In this document: positions 8,470-16,419 of the stretch, piece after piece
Position numbering within the stretch: the first letter of the stretch is position 1
Layout: each line of letters starts with the position of its first letter
DNA from: CAYRLW01 sp964425215
GTDB taxonomy: Bacteria > Spirochaetota > Spirochaetia > Treponematales > Breznakiellaceae
Length of the DNA stretch: 24,964 bases
Assembly: GCA_964425215.1 (NCBI GenBank)
Contig: CAYRLW010000049.1
Coordinates: 1-24,964 of the forward strand
Direction: 5' to 3'
Notes under the pieces: model-generated
Databases searched by the model: none
What the model was told of the DNA's origin: nothing
Seen by the model: the letters and a program-made list of their open reading frames with translations, nothing else
Position numbers and translations under genes: made by a program

Positions 8470-8580
8470 GTGGAATAGGTCCCCCAGGGAAAACCGGTGA
8501 TGTGGACGAGCCAACGAATGAACGCCTTTCGGCCACAGTTCAAACCCCAAGTGGAGTGTGGCTGCGCCCACGGCAAACTG

Positions 8581-8610
8581 CTTCTAGCGCGGCAAGATTT
8601 CGCAGGTCAA
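8581..8610 (-). promoter_or_regulatory. Sigma-70-type promoter for the exported-protein gene
   Basis: On the minus strand TTGACC (8605-8610) is followed, after a 17-base spacer, by CTAGAA (8582-8587) within GCTAGAAG. The pair resembles the Caulobacter housekeeping promoter pattern (TTGAC ... GCTANA). Transcription would start near 8575, giving a leader of roughly 105 bases before the ATG at 8469. The spacing and -35 match are good; no expression data back it. Confidence 0.6.
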
Positions 8611-8650
8611 GCTGAAAGCCTGTCGAAACCTGGGTTTGGCAGGCCTAAAA

Positions 8651-8802
8651 AGTTATAAAATTGTAGCGACTTATGAGTAAGTCGTTAATAGACCCCCGTT
8701 CGGACGCCCGCGTTCAAACAAGACGAGGCAAACAGGGCAATAAGCTTAGCCGTTATGCTTGCAGGTTATAAGTTATCGCAAGTGTGGCGACCTGGGTTAT
8801 AA
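8651..8802. repeat. Three copies of GTTATAA upstream of the promoter
   Basis: GTTATAA occurs at 8652-8658, 8765-8771 and 8796-8802. The last two share GGTTATAA and are exactly 31 bases apart, close to three helical turns, so a bound protein would face the same side of the DNA. A partial copy (AGTTAT) follows the second. This might be a regulator or nucleoid-protein site, or just AT-rich sequence. Confidence 0.3.
8667..8684. repeat. Perfect inverted repeat upstream of the promoter
   Basis: CGACTTA and TAAGTCG (7 bases each) flank a TGAG loop. The element lies about 57 bases upstream of the -35 box of the exported-protein promoter, on its upstream side. It could be an operator or a short hairpin; with only a 7-base stem and no T tract it is unlikely to be a terminator. 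Confidence 0.45.
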
Positions 8803-8905
8803 ATGACACAATCACGACAACGAAATGAGGCGAGGCCAAGGTTGTTCGCGTCCCGTCCGAAGAGGATCTAGACAGGGTCCCCGCCCCCTTTCGGATAATC
8901 TGGTC

Positions 8906-9705
8906 GTGACGTCCCTTCGTTTTCTGATCGCGGGGGTGCAGAAATGCGGAACGTCGGCGCTGGACGCCTATCTGCGCCGCCACCAGGCGCTGGAGATGGC
9001 GACCCCTACGGGGGCGCATTTCTTTGATGGGGAGAGGGGCGTCGATTGGCGTAGACCCGACTATGCACCGCTGCACGCCCATTGCGCCACCGAGGGGCGG
9101 ATGCGGGGCGAGGCCACACCGATCACCCCATACTGGACGCCCGCCCACTATCGCGTCCTTCGCTACAACCCCGATATGATGTTCATCTTCATGTTCCGCG
9201 AGCCGGTCGAGCGGGCCTGGCCTCACTGGAAGATGAATCGCGACAACGGCTGGGAGGCCCTGCCGTTTGCCGAGGCCGTTCGCGCCGGGCGGATATGGGT
9301 TTTGAACGAACCGGGACCGTCCGGCCTGTCGCGGCGGCTAAGCTATATGGAGCGCGGATGTTATGGGCGGCAGATCGCGGAACTGGCGAAGCTGTTTTCC
9401 CGGGCCAATATGCTGTTGCTGAGCCAGGAAGAGTTGAGCGGTCGCCCGACGCCGCCCTGACGAAGGTCGTCGCGTTCCTCGGGATGGGTCCATCGGAGCC
9501 GGTTTCGCACGAACGGGTCAATGTCTCACGCTGGACCGAGCCCGACGCCCTTTCGGACGAGGATTGCACCTATCTGAACGCTCCGCACGGCGCAGACCAG
9601 GCGGCATTCCAATCTGCGCACGAGCGGGCCTTCCGACTGGTATACGAGGCCTATGCTCTGGCGGAGCAACGCCTGGAGCCTCAGCTTCGGGCAATCAGCG
9701 ACTGA
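8906..9705 (+). pseudogene. Frameshifted sulfotransferase (Sulfotransfer_1 type)
   Basis: The first frame from GTG 8906 reads FLIAGVQKCGTSALDAYL, whose QKCGTSAL is the PAPS 5'-phosphosulfate loop, then GEATPITPYW and the 3'-phosphate segment FREPVERAWPHWKM (about 97-110). This is the order of bacterial sulfotransferases related to heparan-type enzymes. It runs to a stop at 9458-9460. From 9448 the next frame continues without a break in sense (DAALTKVVAFLGMG ... to stop 9705), which is the usual EEL...P..ALxKVxxFLG region of the family. Adding one base at the CCC run 9445-9447 restores a single protein of about 266 residues. Either the gene is newly broken, or a base was lost in sequencing. 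Without the C-terminal part the product would be about 184 residues and probably inactive. It converges on the leftward gene at 9730 with 24 bases between. Confidence 0.75.
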
Positions 9706-9729
9706 TCCCCTCGGCCCCGGCGCTGAACG

Positions 9730-10662
9730 TCAGAGATTCAGCCGGTGAGCGGCGATGAAGGCCGCGTCATGATATTTGCGAACCCCTCGGCCCGTCCAGA
9801 CGTCGATCATGCTGCCCACATCGATACCTATGCCCCCCAGCATCTTGATACGGTGGCAGATGGATTTGCCGAGGATGCCCGCCGCCACCAGAAATACGGC
9901 GCCGCGGCGGGGAACCCGCAGTTGGTCCAGGAGAGCGGCATGCTGCGTCGGGAACCACTTCGCGCTTTCCCCTATCCCGTTTGAAGCCTGATTAGGAATG
10001 AGGTAGCCCCCTACCTGATCGACATTGAAGTTGGCCACAAGTATGGCATCGAGGTCGTAGGGCGCGACATAGCCCAGGAAGTCGAGTCCCCACAAAAGGT
10101 CCCGATAGTGGTTCGCCAGATAACGATGAGCCAGATTGCTGACCAAGGCCCGGGGCTTGACTCCCCCCATCTCGATGACACGGCGCACGCCGACGATCGA
10201 CTCGATCGAGCCAGACAGACCACGAACATCCAGCTTGCCCTGCCCGCTCGTCATCAGGCGTCGCATCCGCTCAAGACGTACTGCATCCGATACGCCCAGG
10301 ATGTCGGCACCCACGATGGCCTCGATAAGGCCCGCGCGAATGGCATCGACCTGCTGGGGGTTAAAGCTATCGCTTCCGAACATCATCCAGAGAATTTCAC
10401 GCTCCGAATGCGTGGAAAGATTGGGGAATTCACCCCCTGATCCGAGGAGTATATTGCCTTCACCGTCGCCGATGCGAACCAAAGACAAGGGCGATCGATC
10501 GTCGATCGCCTGCCTGATAAGAGACGAGGAAAGCGCGCCGCAGTCTTCGCCTACGTCAAAATGCTCAGCGGCATGACCCAGCCACCTTAAATCATGCTCT
10601 GCCCTGTCAATCGAGTAGATCTCCATAAATCGAGAAAACTCGACATCAAGATCAATCGGCAC
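9730..10662 (-). CDS. GT-D-fold glycosyltransferase-like protein
   Basis: The 310-residue protein has SLVRIGDGEGNIL at about 60-72; the Asp-Gly-Glu at 66-68 resembles the metal-binding DXE motif of the GT-D fold (formerly DUF1792) transferases. Its C-terminal third has FLVAAGILGKSICHRIK then GGIGIDVGSMIDVWTG, matching the family's AAG..GK and D.GS..D.W pattern as I remember it. There is no signal peptide. The start is a GTG at 10662 with AAGGG eight bases upstream, inside the end of rmlA, so the two overlap by 11 bases; an ATG at 10626 is an alternative. It is the last gene of the rml-containing leftward block, so a role in adding a sugar to the surface glycan is plausible. The donor is unknown, and assignment is by motif memory, not a search. 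Confidence 0.65.
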   Translation of the reverse strand: MPIDLDVEFSRFMEIYSIDRAEHDLRWLGHAAEHFDVGEDCGALSSSLIRQAIDDRSPLSLVRIGDGEGNILLGSGGEFPNLSTHSEREILWMMFGSDSFNPQQVDAIRAGLIEAIVGADILGVSDAVRLERMRRLMTSGQGKLDVRGLSGSIESIVGVRRVIEMGGVKPRALVSNLAHRYLANHYRDLLWGLDFLGYVAPYDLDAILVANFNVDQVGGYLIPNQASNGIGESAKWFPTQHAALLDQLRVPRRGAVFLVAAGILGKSICHRIKMLGGIGIDVGSMIDVWTGRGVRKYHDAAFIAAHRLNL

Positions 10663-11521
10663 TCAGGATTCCCTTGAGGTAGCGGCCGTACTCGCTGGCC
10701 GCCATCGCCGCCGCCAGCCGCTCCACCTGGGGGGCGTCGATGAAGCCCATCCGCCAAGCGATCTCTTCTGGACAGGCGATCTTGAACCCCTGACGCTGTT
10801 CCAGGGTGCGGACGAACTGGGCGGCGTCGATCAGGCTCTCAGGGGTGCCGGTATCCAGCCAAGCATAGCCCCGCCCCATACGCTCGACCGACAGCTGGCC
10901 GCGTTCCAGATAGGCGCGGTTGACGTCTGTGATCTCCAGCTCACCGCGCGCCGAGGGCTTCAGGTTGGCCGCGATGTCCACAACCTGGTCGTCATAGATA
11001 TAAAGCCCGGTCACCGCCCAGTTGGAGCGGGGACGCGCCGGCTTCTCCTCCAACGAGCGCGCCCTGCCCTCGCCGTCGAACTCGACCACGCCGTAACGTC
11101 CCGGGTCATTGACGTGATAAGCGAAGACGGTGGCGCCCGAGGATCGGGCGAAGGCGGCGCCGAACAGGTCGGTCACGCCGTGACCGTAGAAGATATTGTC
11201 GCCCAGAATCAGCACCGACGGTCCGCCCGCCACGAAGTCGGCTCCAATGACATAGGCTTGGGCCAAGCCTTCAGGCCTAGGCTGTTCGGCGTAGGTGATC
11301 GAGACACCCCACTGACCACCGTCGCCCAGCAGGGTCTCGAAGGCGGGCCGGTCGTGCGGCGTGGTGATCAGCAGGATGTCGCGCACGCCCGCCAGCATCA
11401 GGGTGGTCAGCGGATAATAGATCAGCGGCTTGTCATAGACCGGCATCAACTGCTTGGAGACCGCGACCGTCATCGGATGCAGCCGCGAGCCCGTGCCGCC
11501 GGCCAGGATGATGCCTTTCAT
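10652..11521 (-). CDS. rmlA: Glucose-1-phosphate thymidylyltransferase RmlA
   Basis: It makes dTDP-glucose from glucose-1-phosphate and dTTP, the first step to dTDP-L-rhamnose. The 289 residues are the usual length. The nucleotide-binding signature GGTGSRLHP is at 8-16, followed by SKQLMPVYDKP (22-32) with the catalytic Lys. Further family marks are LILGDNIFYG, RYGVVEFD, LEEKP, and the C-terminal WLDTGTPESLIDA. The enzyme is cytosolic. Its ATG overlaps the rmlD stop by 4 bases (ATGA), so the two are co-translated. rmlB and rmlC, needed for the two middle steps, are not in the window. Confidence 0.97.
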   Translation of the reverse strand: MKGIILAGGTGSRLHPMTVAVSKQLMPVYDKPLIYYPLTTLMLAGVRDILLITTPHDRPAFETLLGDGGQWGVSITYAEQPRPEGLAQAYVIGADFVAGGPSVLILGDNIFYGHGVTDLFGAAFARSSGATVFAYHVNDPGRYGVVEFDGEGRARSLEEKPARPRSNWAVTGLYIYDDQVVDIAANLKPSARGELEITDVNRAYLERGQLSVERMGRGYAWLDTGTPESLIDAAQFVRTLEQRQGFKIACPEEIAWRMGFIDAPQVERLAAAMAASEYGRYLKGILSAD

Positions 11522-12417
11522 GAGCCTTTTCCCTCAGCCGCGAACCATTGATCGACCGCGTCATAGACCGCTTCACGCCAGTCACGCGGAGCCGGCAGGC
11601 CCAGTACCGTCCAGCGCTCTATCGACAGACGACTGTCGGACGGCCTGACAGCGGCGGCGGGCCAGTCTGCGGCCAGGGTCGGCTTCAGAGTAGGGCCTGC
11701 GACGCCGTGCGCCCGAGCGCGGTCGAAAATCGCGTTCGCAAACTCGAGCCGAGTGGCGCCGCCGGCGTTGGCGAAATGAATGACCTTGACGGTTTCGCCG
11801 ATTCTGGCCATCGCCAAATGCAGAAGGCCTGCGGCCAGGTCGTCCGTTGAGGTCGGCGAGCCTTGCTGATCGGCGATGACGCCGATTTCCGTGCGGCCCG
11901 ACAAGCCCAGCATGGCGGTCAGAAAGTTGCTGGACGAGGCGTCAAATAGCCAGGACGTCCTGACGACCACGGCCAAGGGGTTCGCCGCCAGAACCGCCTG
12001 CTCTCCGTTCAGCTTGGTCATGCCATAGACGCCCAAGGGTCGGGTTTCGTCGTCCTCTAGCCAAGGCCCGTCGCCCTGCCCGAAGACATAATCCGTCGAA
12101 ATGTGCAGCATGCCCGCACCGCGCCGCGCCGCAGCCTCGGCCAGACGGAGGGCCCCGTCGACATTGACCCGCCGCGCTCCCTCGGGATCGCACTCTGCGG
12201 CATCGACATCCGTCCATGCGGCGGTGTTGATGATCAGGTTAATCGCATGGCGCGCCAGCACGGCGTCTATATCGCCGGTCACGATGTCCAGTTGCGAACG
12301 CCCGAGGAAGATCGGGACAAATCCATGAGGCCAAGGCTGTCGCTGCAGCGCCCGTGACAGGCGACCGCTGCCGGTCACCAGGACGCGGATTGGATCACCC
12401 ACCAAATGCTCAGTCAT
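11518..12417 (-). CDS. rmlD: dTDP-4-dehydrorhamnose reductase RmlD
   Basis: It catalyses the last step to dTDP-L-rhamnose, NAD(P)H-dependent reduction of dTDP-4-keto-rhamnose. This extended short-chain dehydrogenase of 299 residues has the Rossmann motif VTGSGRLSRAL at 14-24, where the family usually has GxxGQLG. NTAAWTDVDAAE is at 64-75, STDYVF at 107-112 and the catalytic YGMTK at 131-135 (Tyr131, Lys135, Thr108). The C-terminal substrate region has RPSDSRLS, close to the family's RP.nS.Ld. The slightly divergent glycine-rich loop is the only oddity. AGGCGG lies upstream of the ATG at 12417, 22 bases after the TPR gene stop. Confidence 0.94.
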   Translation of the reverse strand: MTEHLVGDPIRVLVTGSGRLSRALQRQPWPHGFVPIFLGRSQLDIVTGDIDAVLARHAINLIINTAAWTDVDAAECDPEGARRVNVDGALRLAEAAARRGAGMLHISTDYVFGQGDGPWLEDDETRPLGVYGMTKLNGEQAVLAANPLAVVVRTSWLFDASSSNFLTAMLGLSGRTEIGVIADQQGSPTSTDDLAAGLLHLAMARIGETVKVIHFANAGGATRLEFANAIFDRARAHGVAGPTLKPTLAADWPAAAVRPSDSRLSIERWTVLGLPAPRDWREAVYDAVDQWFAAEGKGS

Positions 12418-12439
12418 GCGACAGACCGCCTGCGAGAGA

Positions 12440-13261
12440 TCATCGGATAAAGGCGGGATCCAGAGACGGGTGAACCCGCTTCACGCAGTTCCTGATTTCG
12501 TCCAGCAACTCATCGGTCGATCCGACCCAGCCCTCGCGCTGCATGCGCATGTCACGAGCAACCGCGAAATGGACCGCAGCCTCGCTGAACCGTCCTGCGA
12601 ATTGTAGCGTCCGGGCCAGTTGGAGTTCCGCTTCATAGGCGTTGAGCCCGCCATCGGGCGCAACAGCGCCGCTATAGGCCCGATAGAGCTCAACCGCCTC
12701 GTCCAGCCGCCCCTGCTCCTTCACCGCGTGGCCCAGCAGGTGCAGATAATCATCGCGCCCAGCAGCCTGCACAACGCGGAAACCCTCTTCGGCTTCTCGC
12801 CAACGCCCGACCGACATGGCCTTCATCGCGGCTTCAATTGATGTCTTGAAAGGCGCGTCTGCGGCTCGACGCTCGCCGGTGCGAAGCGCCTCCTTCAGAT
12901 TCGGATCGTTTGGGGCCAGTGCGACCGCCTTGCGATAAAATCGAACCGAGTCTTCGTGCTGCCCTTTGACGAAATAGAAGTGGCCAATCTGCATGTGAAG
13001 ATCGGCGTCCTCGGGCTGCAAGGCCAGAGCTTTGAAATACTGCACTTCGGCGCCCTCAAGGTCGCCCGCCTCCTTGAGCATATGTCCCATCTGGACACGG
13101 GGGCCGAAGGCCTCACGCAGCTCTAAGGCCTCGGCATAGGCGGCCGCAGCCCCGCGCCAATCCCTGGCAGCCTTGGCCGCCTGCGCCTTTTTCATGAGAG
13201 CGGCGCGCGGATCTGCCGAGCCAACGCGCAGCACCTTTCGCACGGCGGCACGCAACTTCAT
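12440..13261 (-). CDS. TPR-repeat protein in glycan block
   Basis: The start at 13261 (MKLRAAVRKVLR) makes a 4-base ATGA overlap with the upstream gene and is preferred over an in-frame ATG at 13273. The product is about 273 residues. After a basic N-terminal stretch there are tandem tetratricopeptide repeats: clear 34-residue units include the WRGAAAAYAEALEL, DLEGAEVQYFKALALQP and HEDSVRFYRKAVALAPNDP helices. Further degenerate units follow (WREAEEGFRVV, LDEAVELYRAY, FSEAAVHFAVA). TPR proteins are interaction scaffolds; in polysaccharide loci they often work with glycosyltransferases. There is no signal peptide or membrane segment, so it is probably cytosolic. The specific role is unknown. 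Confidence 0.8.
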   Translation of the reverse strand: MKLRAAVRKVLRVGSADPRAALMKKAQAAKAARDWRGAAAAYAEALELREAFGPRVQMGHMLKEAGDLEGAEVQYFKALALQPEDADLHMQIGHFYFVKGQHEDSVRFYRKAVALAPNDPNLKEALRTGERRAADAPFKTSIEAAMKAMSVGRWREAEEGFRVVQAAGRDDYLHLLGHAVKEQGRLDEAVELYRAYSGAVAPDGGLNAYEAELQLARTLQFAGRFSEAAVHFAVARDMRMQREGWVGSTDELLDEIRNCVKRVHPSLDPAFIR

Positions 13262-14163
13262 TTGTTGACCCATTTCAGACTGACCTCGCGAGGGCGCGTA
13301 AGCCAGCGCTTCCGGCCGCGCCTTACCCCGTGGACCAAGGCCTCCGAGACAAGGTGCTCAGGTTCGACGCGAAATTCCGCATTGACGACAGCGGATCCGG
13401 CAAAGGTCAGACCAAGAAGCTTCTCGGCGCCGCCGTTCGCCGTAACGTCGATGCTGATGGCAGCTTCGTCGTCCTGACTCCAATCGACTTGAAGTCGCCA
13501 GAGTCCGGGTCGGAGCGCGTGCCCCGGGCCCGCCAGGGCCAGCCCCCCCGACAGTTGAAGCCCGCCCTCGACAACGCGCGCATTGCGGAGTGCTCCATCC
13601 GCCACCAAGTACTCTTGGCCGGCCAGCTTCTTGATCAGAATGAGGCGTTCAGATCGGTTCCCAGAAACCAGAGCGAAGGGTTGGTCGCCGGTCATGGCGG
13701 CAACGACGGGTGAACGCCCCTCGGCGCGCGCTGCGTCCAGAATCGCCAGAATCGCCCCCTTGCGGTCCAGACTTCCGTCGGCCAACGAGGCCTGTATCCT
13801 AAGCCTCTCGCTGAGTTCCGGATCGCGTCCAACCAGGCGGAAGAAGGCGTAGTCGATGAACATCACGTCGTCCTCCGACGCATGATCAATCAGAACCTCC
13901 TGTATCGCGATGTCGTCGTCAGAACGCACCAGGCTGCTGGGCAGACGCGGAGCAGTTGCAATCGCGCGCCCGTCGCCCCGCGCCGACAAAGATTCCCAAA
14001 TCCGCGACTTGTTCACGCCCCGATAGATGGCCTGAGCCAGGGCATGCCGTTCGCGCGGCGACATGTCGGCCACCCCCAGGCGTTCGACCGCCTTCGCGAC
14101 GAAGACGTCGCCCGGCAAGTTGATGAGATCGGCCGGCACGGCCGTAATCGAGGTCTCGGTCAT
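13258..14163 (-). CDS. Unrecognised protein with DUF4214-like segment
   Basis: I do not recognise a full-length family for this 301-residue protein. Residues 99-142 (FIDYAFFRLVGRDPELSERL ... then DRKGAILAIL) resemble the DUF4214 helical module (F.x.lY...LGR.Pd...) often fused to glycosyltransferases and surface proteins. Residues 19-60 look like a second, weaker copy. The C-terminal half (about 160-300) is predicted beta-rich by its alternation, with LRPGLWRLQVDWS and FRVEPEHLVSEALVHG, and may be a carbohydrate-binding-like sandwich. No signal peptide or membrane segment is visible. It starts one base after the stop of the tandem GT4 gene and overlaps the TPR gene by 4 bases, so it belongs to the same translational unit. 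A helper or acceptor-binding role is a guess. Confidence 0.6.
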   Translation of the reverse strand: MTETSITAVPADLINLPGDVFVAKAVERLGVADMSPRERHALAQAIYRGVNKSRIWESLSARGDGRAIATAPRLPSSLVRSDDDIAIQEVLIDHASEDDVMFIDYAFFRLVGRDPELSERLRIQASLADGSLDRKGAILAILDAARAEGRSPVVAAMTGDQPFALVSGNRSERLILIKKLAGQEYLVADGALRNARVVEGGLQLSGGLALAGPGHALRPGLWRLQVDWSQDDEAAISIDVTANGGAEKLLGLTFAGSAVVNAEFRVEPEHLVSEALVHGVRRGRKRWLTRPREVSLKWVNK

Positions 14164-14164
14164 C

Positions 14165-16345
14165 TCAGGCGCTCATGATCTGGGTGACCGCTCGAGCTGC
14201 GACCACATCCCACTGATGATATTTAGCGTACTGGCGGCGGGCGGGATCGTGCAGTCGGCGCATGAAGTCATCGTTGGCCAAGGCCAAGATGGCTTCCGCA
14301 AGGGTTTCGACGTCCAGGCGCCGCAGCACATGACTAAAACCCAGGAGATCCTTGAACACGCCCGAGTTTGACAATAGCGTCGGCCGATCCAGAGCAATGG
14401 CCATCCGCGCCGCGCCCGACGCGCCTTCCAGGGACTCGCCGTAAGGGAAGGCCAGAAGATCGCAAGGAGCCAAGCGTTCGACCACCGCCTCGTCGGACAG
14501 GAAGGCGTACGACCGGTCGATGACCTCCTCCAGGCCGAGATAGGCGATCAGTGTTTCAACCCGGCTCTTGGCCACGCGGCTCTGACGCTCGCGGCGCGCC
14601 GAATTGGCTAGCACCAGGCGAATGCGCGGATCGGAGCGGTGCGCCAAGCCGACGGCGGCCACCAACAGTTCGATGTTTTTGTGCGCGGTCAGAAAGCCGA
14701 ACGAGCCGACGGTGAACCGCTCGGGGTCAGGCTGCCAGGGGCGGCCGATGATCGTGACGCCATGCGGCAGGACCTCGCCCCTGATTCCCGCCTGGCCCAG
14801 AGCCTCGACGTCTTCGGCCGAATGGGCAACGATCTTGTCGAAGCCATGCAGCCACTCTGCTCCGCCTTGAAGCGTCTCGGCCACGTTGTGCAGTGTGATG
14901 ATCAGTTGGCGGCGGTTGCGACGCAGGGCGGGCAAAACCATGCGCATGTCGCCGCCCGAGAAATAGCCCGGGTGATGCTGGAACCATAGGGTCGAGGCGG
15001 TCGCTTGATTGCCGACCTTGTCGGCGAAACGCTGCATCGAAACGCCGTCGTAGCCCCAAGTCCGATCGACGCGCGGGTCGGCGTCGGCCGGGCGGCTGAT
15101 ATCCAAAGGACGACGGGCCCAAATCCGCTTGAGTCCGTCCTTCAGCGGCGCAGCGCCATAGAACTGATGCGAATAGGTGGCGATGCCGCACTCTTCGTCC
15201 CAGGTTGAAACCAGTTCATAGTCGGGCGACGTCACGCTGGCGGCTTCGGGCTTGGTGTCGGGAAGCGCTTTCAGGGCGGCGACCACGCGGCGCGCCACGG
15301 CCTTCCACGTGTAGTCGCGGTCGATCAGCCGCCGCGCATTGGCGGCCTTTGTCGCCGCAGCCTGAGGGTTGTCGATCAGACTCGTTAGCGCCTGGCCCAG
15401 ACTTTCTGCAGAGGGATCCTCCCACAGGGCGTAGATTGAGGCCACATGCGACCTTGACTTGGCGGGCTGGCTCTCGACCAGAAAGGCCGTATCCTCACGG
15501 CAGAAGTCGGCCTGCCCCCCATGGCGCGTAGCGACGACCGGCACGCCCATCACCATGGCTTCCGCCAGCGGCAGACCAAACCCTTCGCCGCGACTGGCCC
15601 CGACGACGCCGGCAGCGCCGGCATAGAGCTCAGCCAGTTCGCCGGCACTAAGCGAGCGCTCGTCGATGATCACCGATGGCGGCTCGGCTACGGCGGTCCG
15701 TTCCTGATCCACGATTTCGCGAATCCGATTGTGCGGATTGGGGCTAGTCTTGATGTAGAGTTCGACGTCCGATCGTCCCTGAAAGGCTTGGACGAAGCCT
15801 CTCACAAGAGCCTCCGGCGCCTTGCGCGGGAGGCAGGTGGAAACGTGCAAAAGCCGCTTGCGCTTCAAGGCCAGAGGTTTGCGGGCGGGGGCCTTGAAAT
15901 GATCCACTCCATTGCCGACGACCGGCGTCGGTACGATCACGCCGGAACGCTTCAGCGCGTCGGACACATAGGTTGTTGTCGTCAGGATGATGTCGAGGTC
16001 GCGATTGAAACGGTCTGCCGTGACCGGAGATATCTCGCTCTCTTCCCAAGCCCAGCAGACGAAGCCGTTTCGACGTCCCGCCATGTCGTCCGTCTCAGGC
16101 GGCCAAGCATTTCGCAGGTGGATGTCGGACGCCAGAGCGTGCGCCACCAGGTGACGAGACAAGCCGAGACGCTCAAGCTCAGCCAGTCCCTCGTGCCGAT
16201 CGGTCGGCAGAATGCGCACGTCCACGCCCTCGGCGATAAGAGCCTTCGCCAGTTGGCGGTTAACGATCGCCAAACTGGCGAAACCGCAAAACTGGCCCTC
16301 GATCAGCACTCGGCCAAGAGCGCGCGCCGGGTTGTGTTCAGTCAT
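14165..16345 (-). CDS. Tandem two-domain GT4 (GT-B) glycosyltransferase
   Basis: The start at 16345 (MTEHNPARALGRVLIEG) has GGGGGAAGG with six bases of spacing; an ATG at 16399 lacks this. The product is about 726 residues. Two GT-B units are joined. The first (about 10-365) has LLHVSTCLPRKAPEALV and the catalytic EGFGLPLAE, a perfect EX7E motif, near residue 250. The second (about 380-726) has FTVGSFGFLTAHKNIELLV and, at the equivalent site, GESLEGASGAARMA, where the second Glu of EX7E is missing, as in some GT4 subgroups with an SGA-R loop. It would act in the cytosol, perhaps adding two sugars in turn, or using one domain as acceptor binder. GDP-mannose and dTDP-rhamnose are the likely local donors but this is not shown. 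Confidence 0.88.
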   Translation of the reverse strand: MTEHNPARALGRVLIEGQFCGFASLAIVNRQLAKALIAEGVDVRILPTDRHEGLAELERLGLSRHLVAHALASDIHLRNAWPPETDDMAGRRNGFVCWAWEESEISPVTADRFNRDLDIILTTTTYVSDALKRSGVIVPTPVVGNGVDHFKAPARKPLALKRKRLLHVSTCLPRKAPEALVRGFVQAFQGRSDVELYIKTSPNPHNRIREIVDQERTAVAEPPSVIIDERSLSAGELAELYAGAAGVVGASRGEGFGLPLAEAMVMGVPVVATRHGGQADFCREDTAFLVESQPAKSRSHVASIYALWEDPSAESLGQALTSLIDNPQAAATKAANARRLIDRDYTWKAVARRVVAALKALPDTKPEAASVTSPDYELVSTWDEECGIATYSHQFYGAAPLKDGLKRIWARRPLDISRPADADPRVDRTWGYDGVSMQRFADKVGNQATASTLWFQHHPGYFSGGDMRMVLPALRRNRRQLIITLHNVAETLQGGAEWLHGFDKIVAHSAEDVEALGQAGIRGEVLPHGVTIIGRPWQPDPERFTVGSFGFLTAHKNIELLVAAVGLAHRSDPRIRLVLANSARRERQSRVAKSRVETLIAYLGLEEVIDRSYAFLSDEAVVERLAPCDLLAFPYGESLEGASGAARMAIALDRPTLLSNSGVFKDLLGFSHVLRRLDVETLAEAILALANDDFMRRLHDPARRQYAKYHQWDVVAARAVTQIMSA

Positions 16346-16419
16346 TCGTAACCTTCCCCCGAGGCGGTCGCTGGGCCTCACAAGCCTGCGCGCGTCCACC
16401 CCGGCGTAACATGGGTGTG

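Larger units (their letters stand above)
8470..8905. other. 436-base non-coding divergent region
   Basis: This is the only gene-free stretch over 300 bases in the window. It separates the leftward exported-protein gene from the rightward, frameshifted sulfotransferase gene. It contains the promoter at 8581-8610, a perfect inverted repeat at 8667-8684 and repeated GTTATAA elements at 8651-8802, and it is AT-richer between about 8640 and 8825 than its surroundings. An in-frame ATG at 8825 could extend the sulfotransferase, but the added residues (Arg/Gly-rich) do not look like its family. I see no small RNA gene or ORF that I would defend. Confidence 0.6.

Noticed and set aside
7234..8478. Open frame of 414 codons on the plus strand opposite the exported-protein gene.
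   Set aside because: It is antisense to a gene with signal peptide, Shine-Dalgarno, promoter and terminator. Its translation is rich in Arg, Gly and Asp with no domain, as expected of a shadow in GC-rich coding DNA.
8667..8684. The inverted repeat as an intrinsic terminator.
   Set aside because: The stem has only 7 pairs, is not GC-rich, and lacks a T tract on either strand; no gene ends next to it.
16346..16419. The 74-base gap between the tandem GT4 start and the large GT2 stop as a promoter or terminator region.
   Set aside because: It holds a strong Shine-Dalgarno for the GT4 gene but no convincing -35/-10 pair and no hairpin with T tract, so read-through within one operon is more likely.
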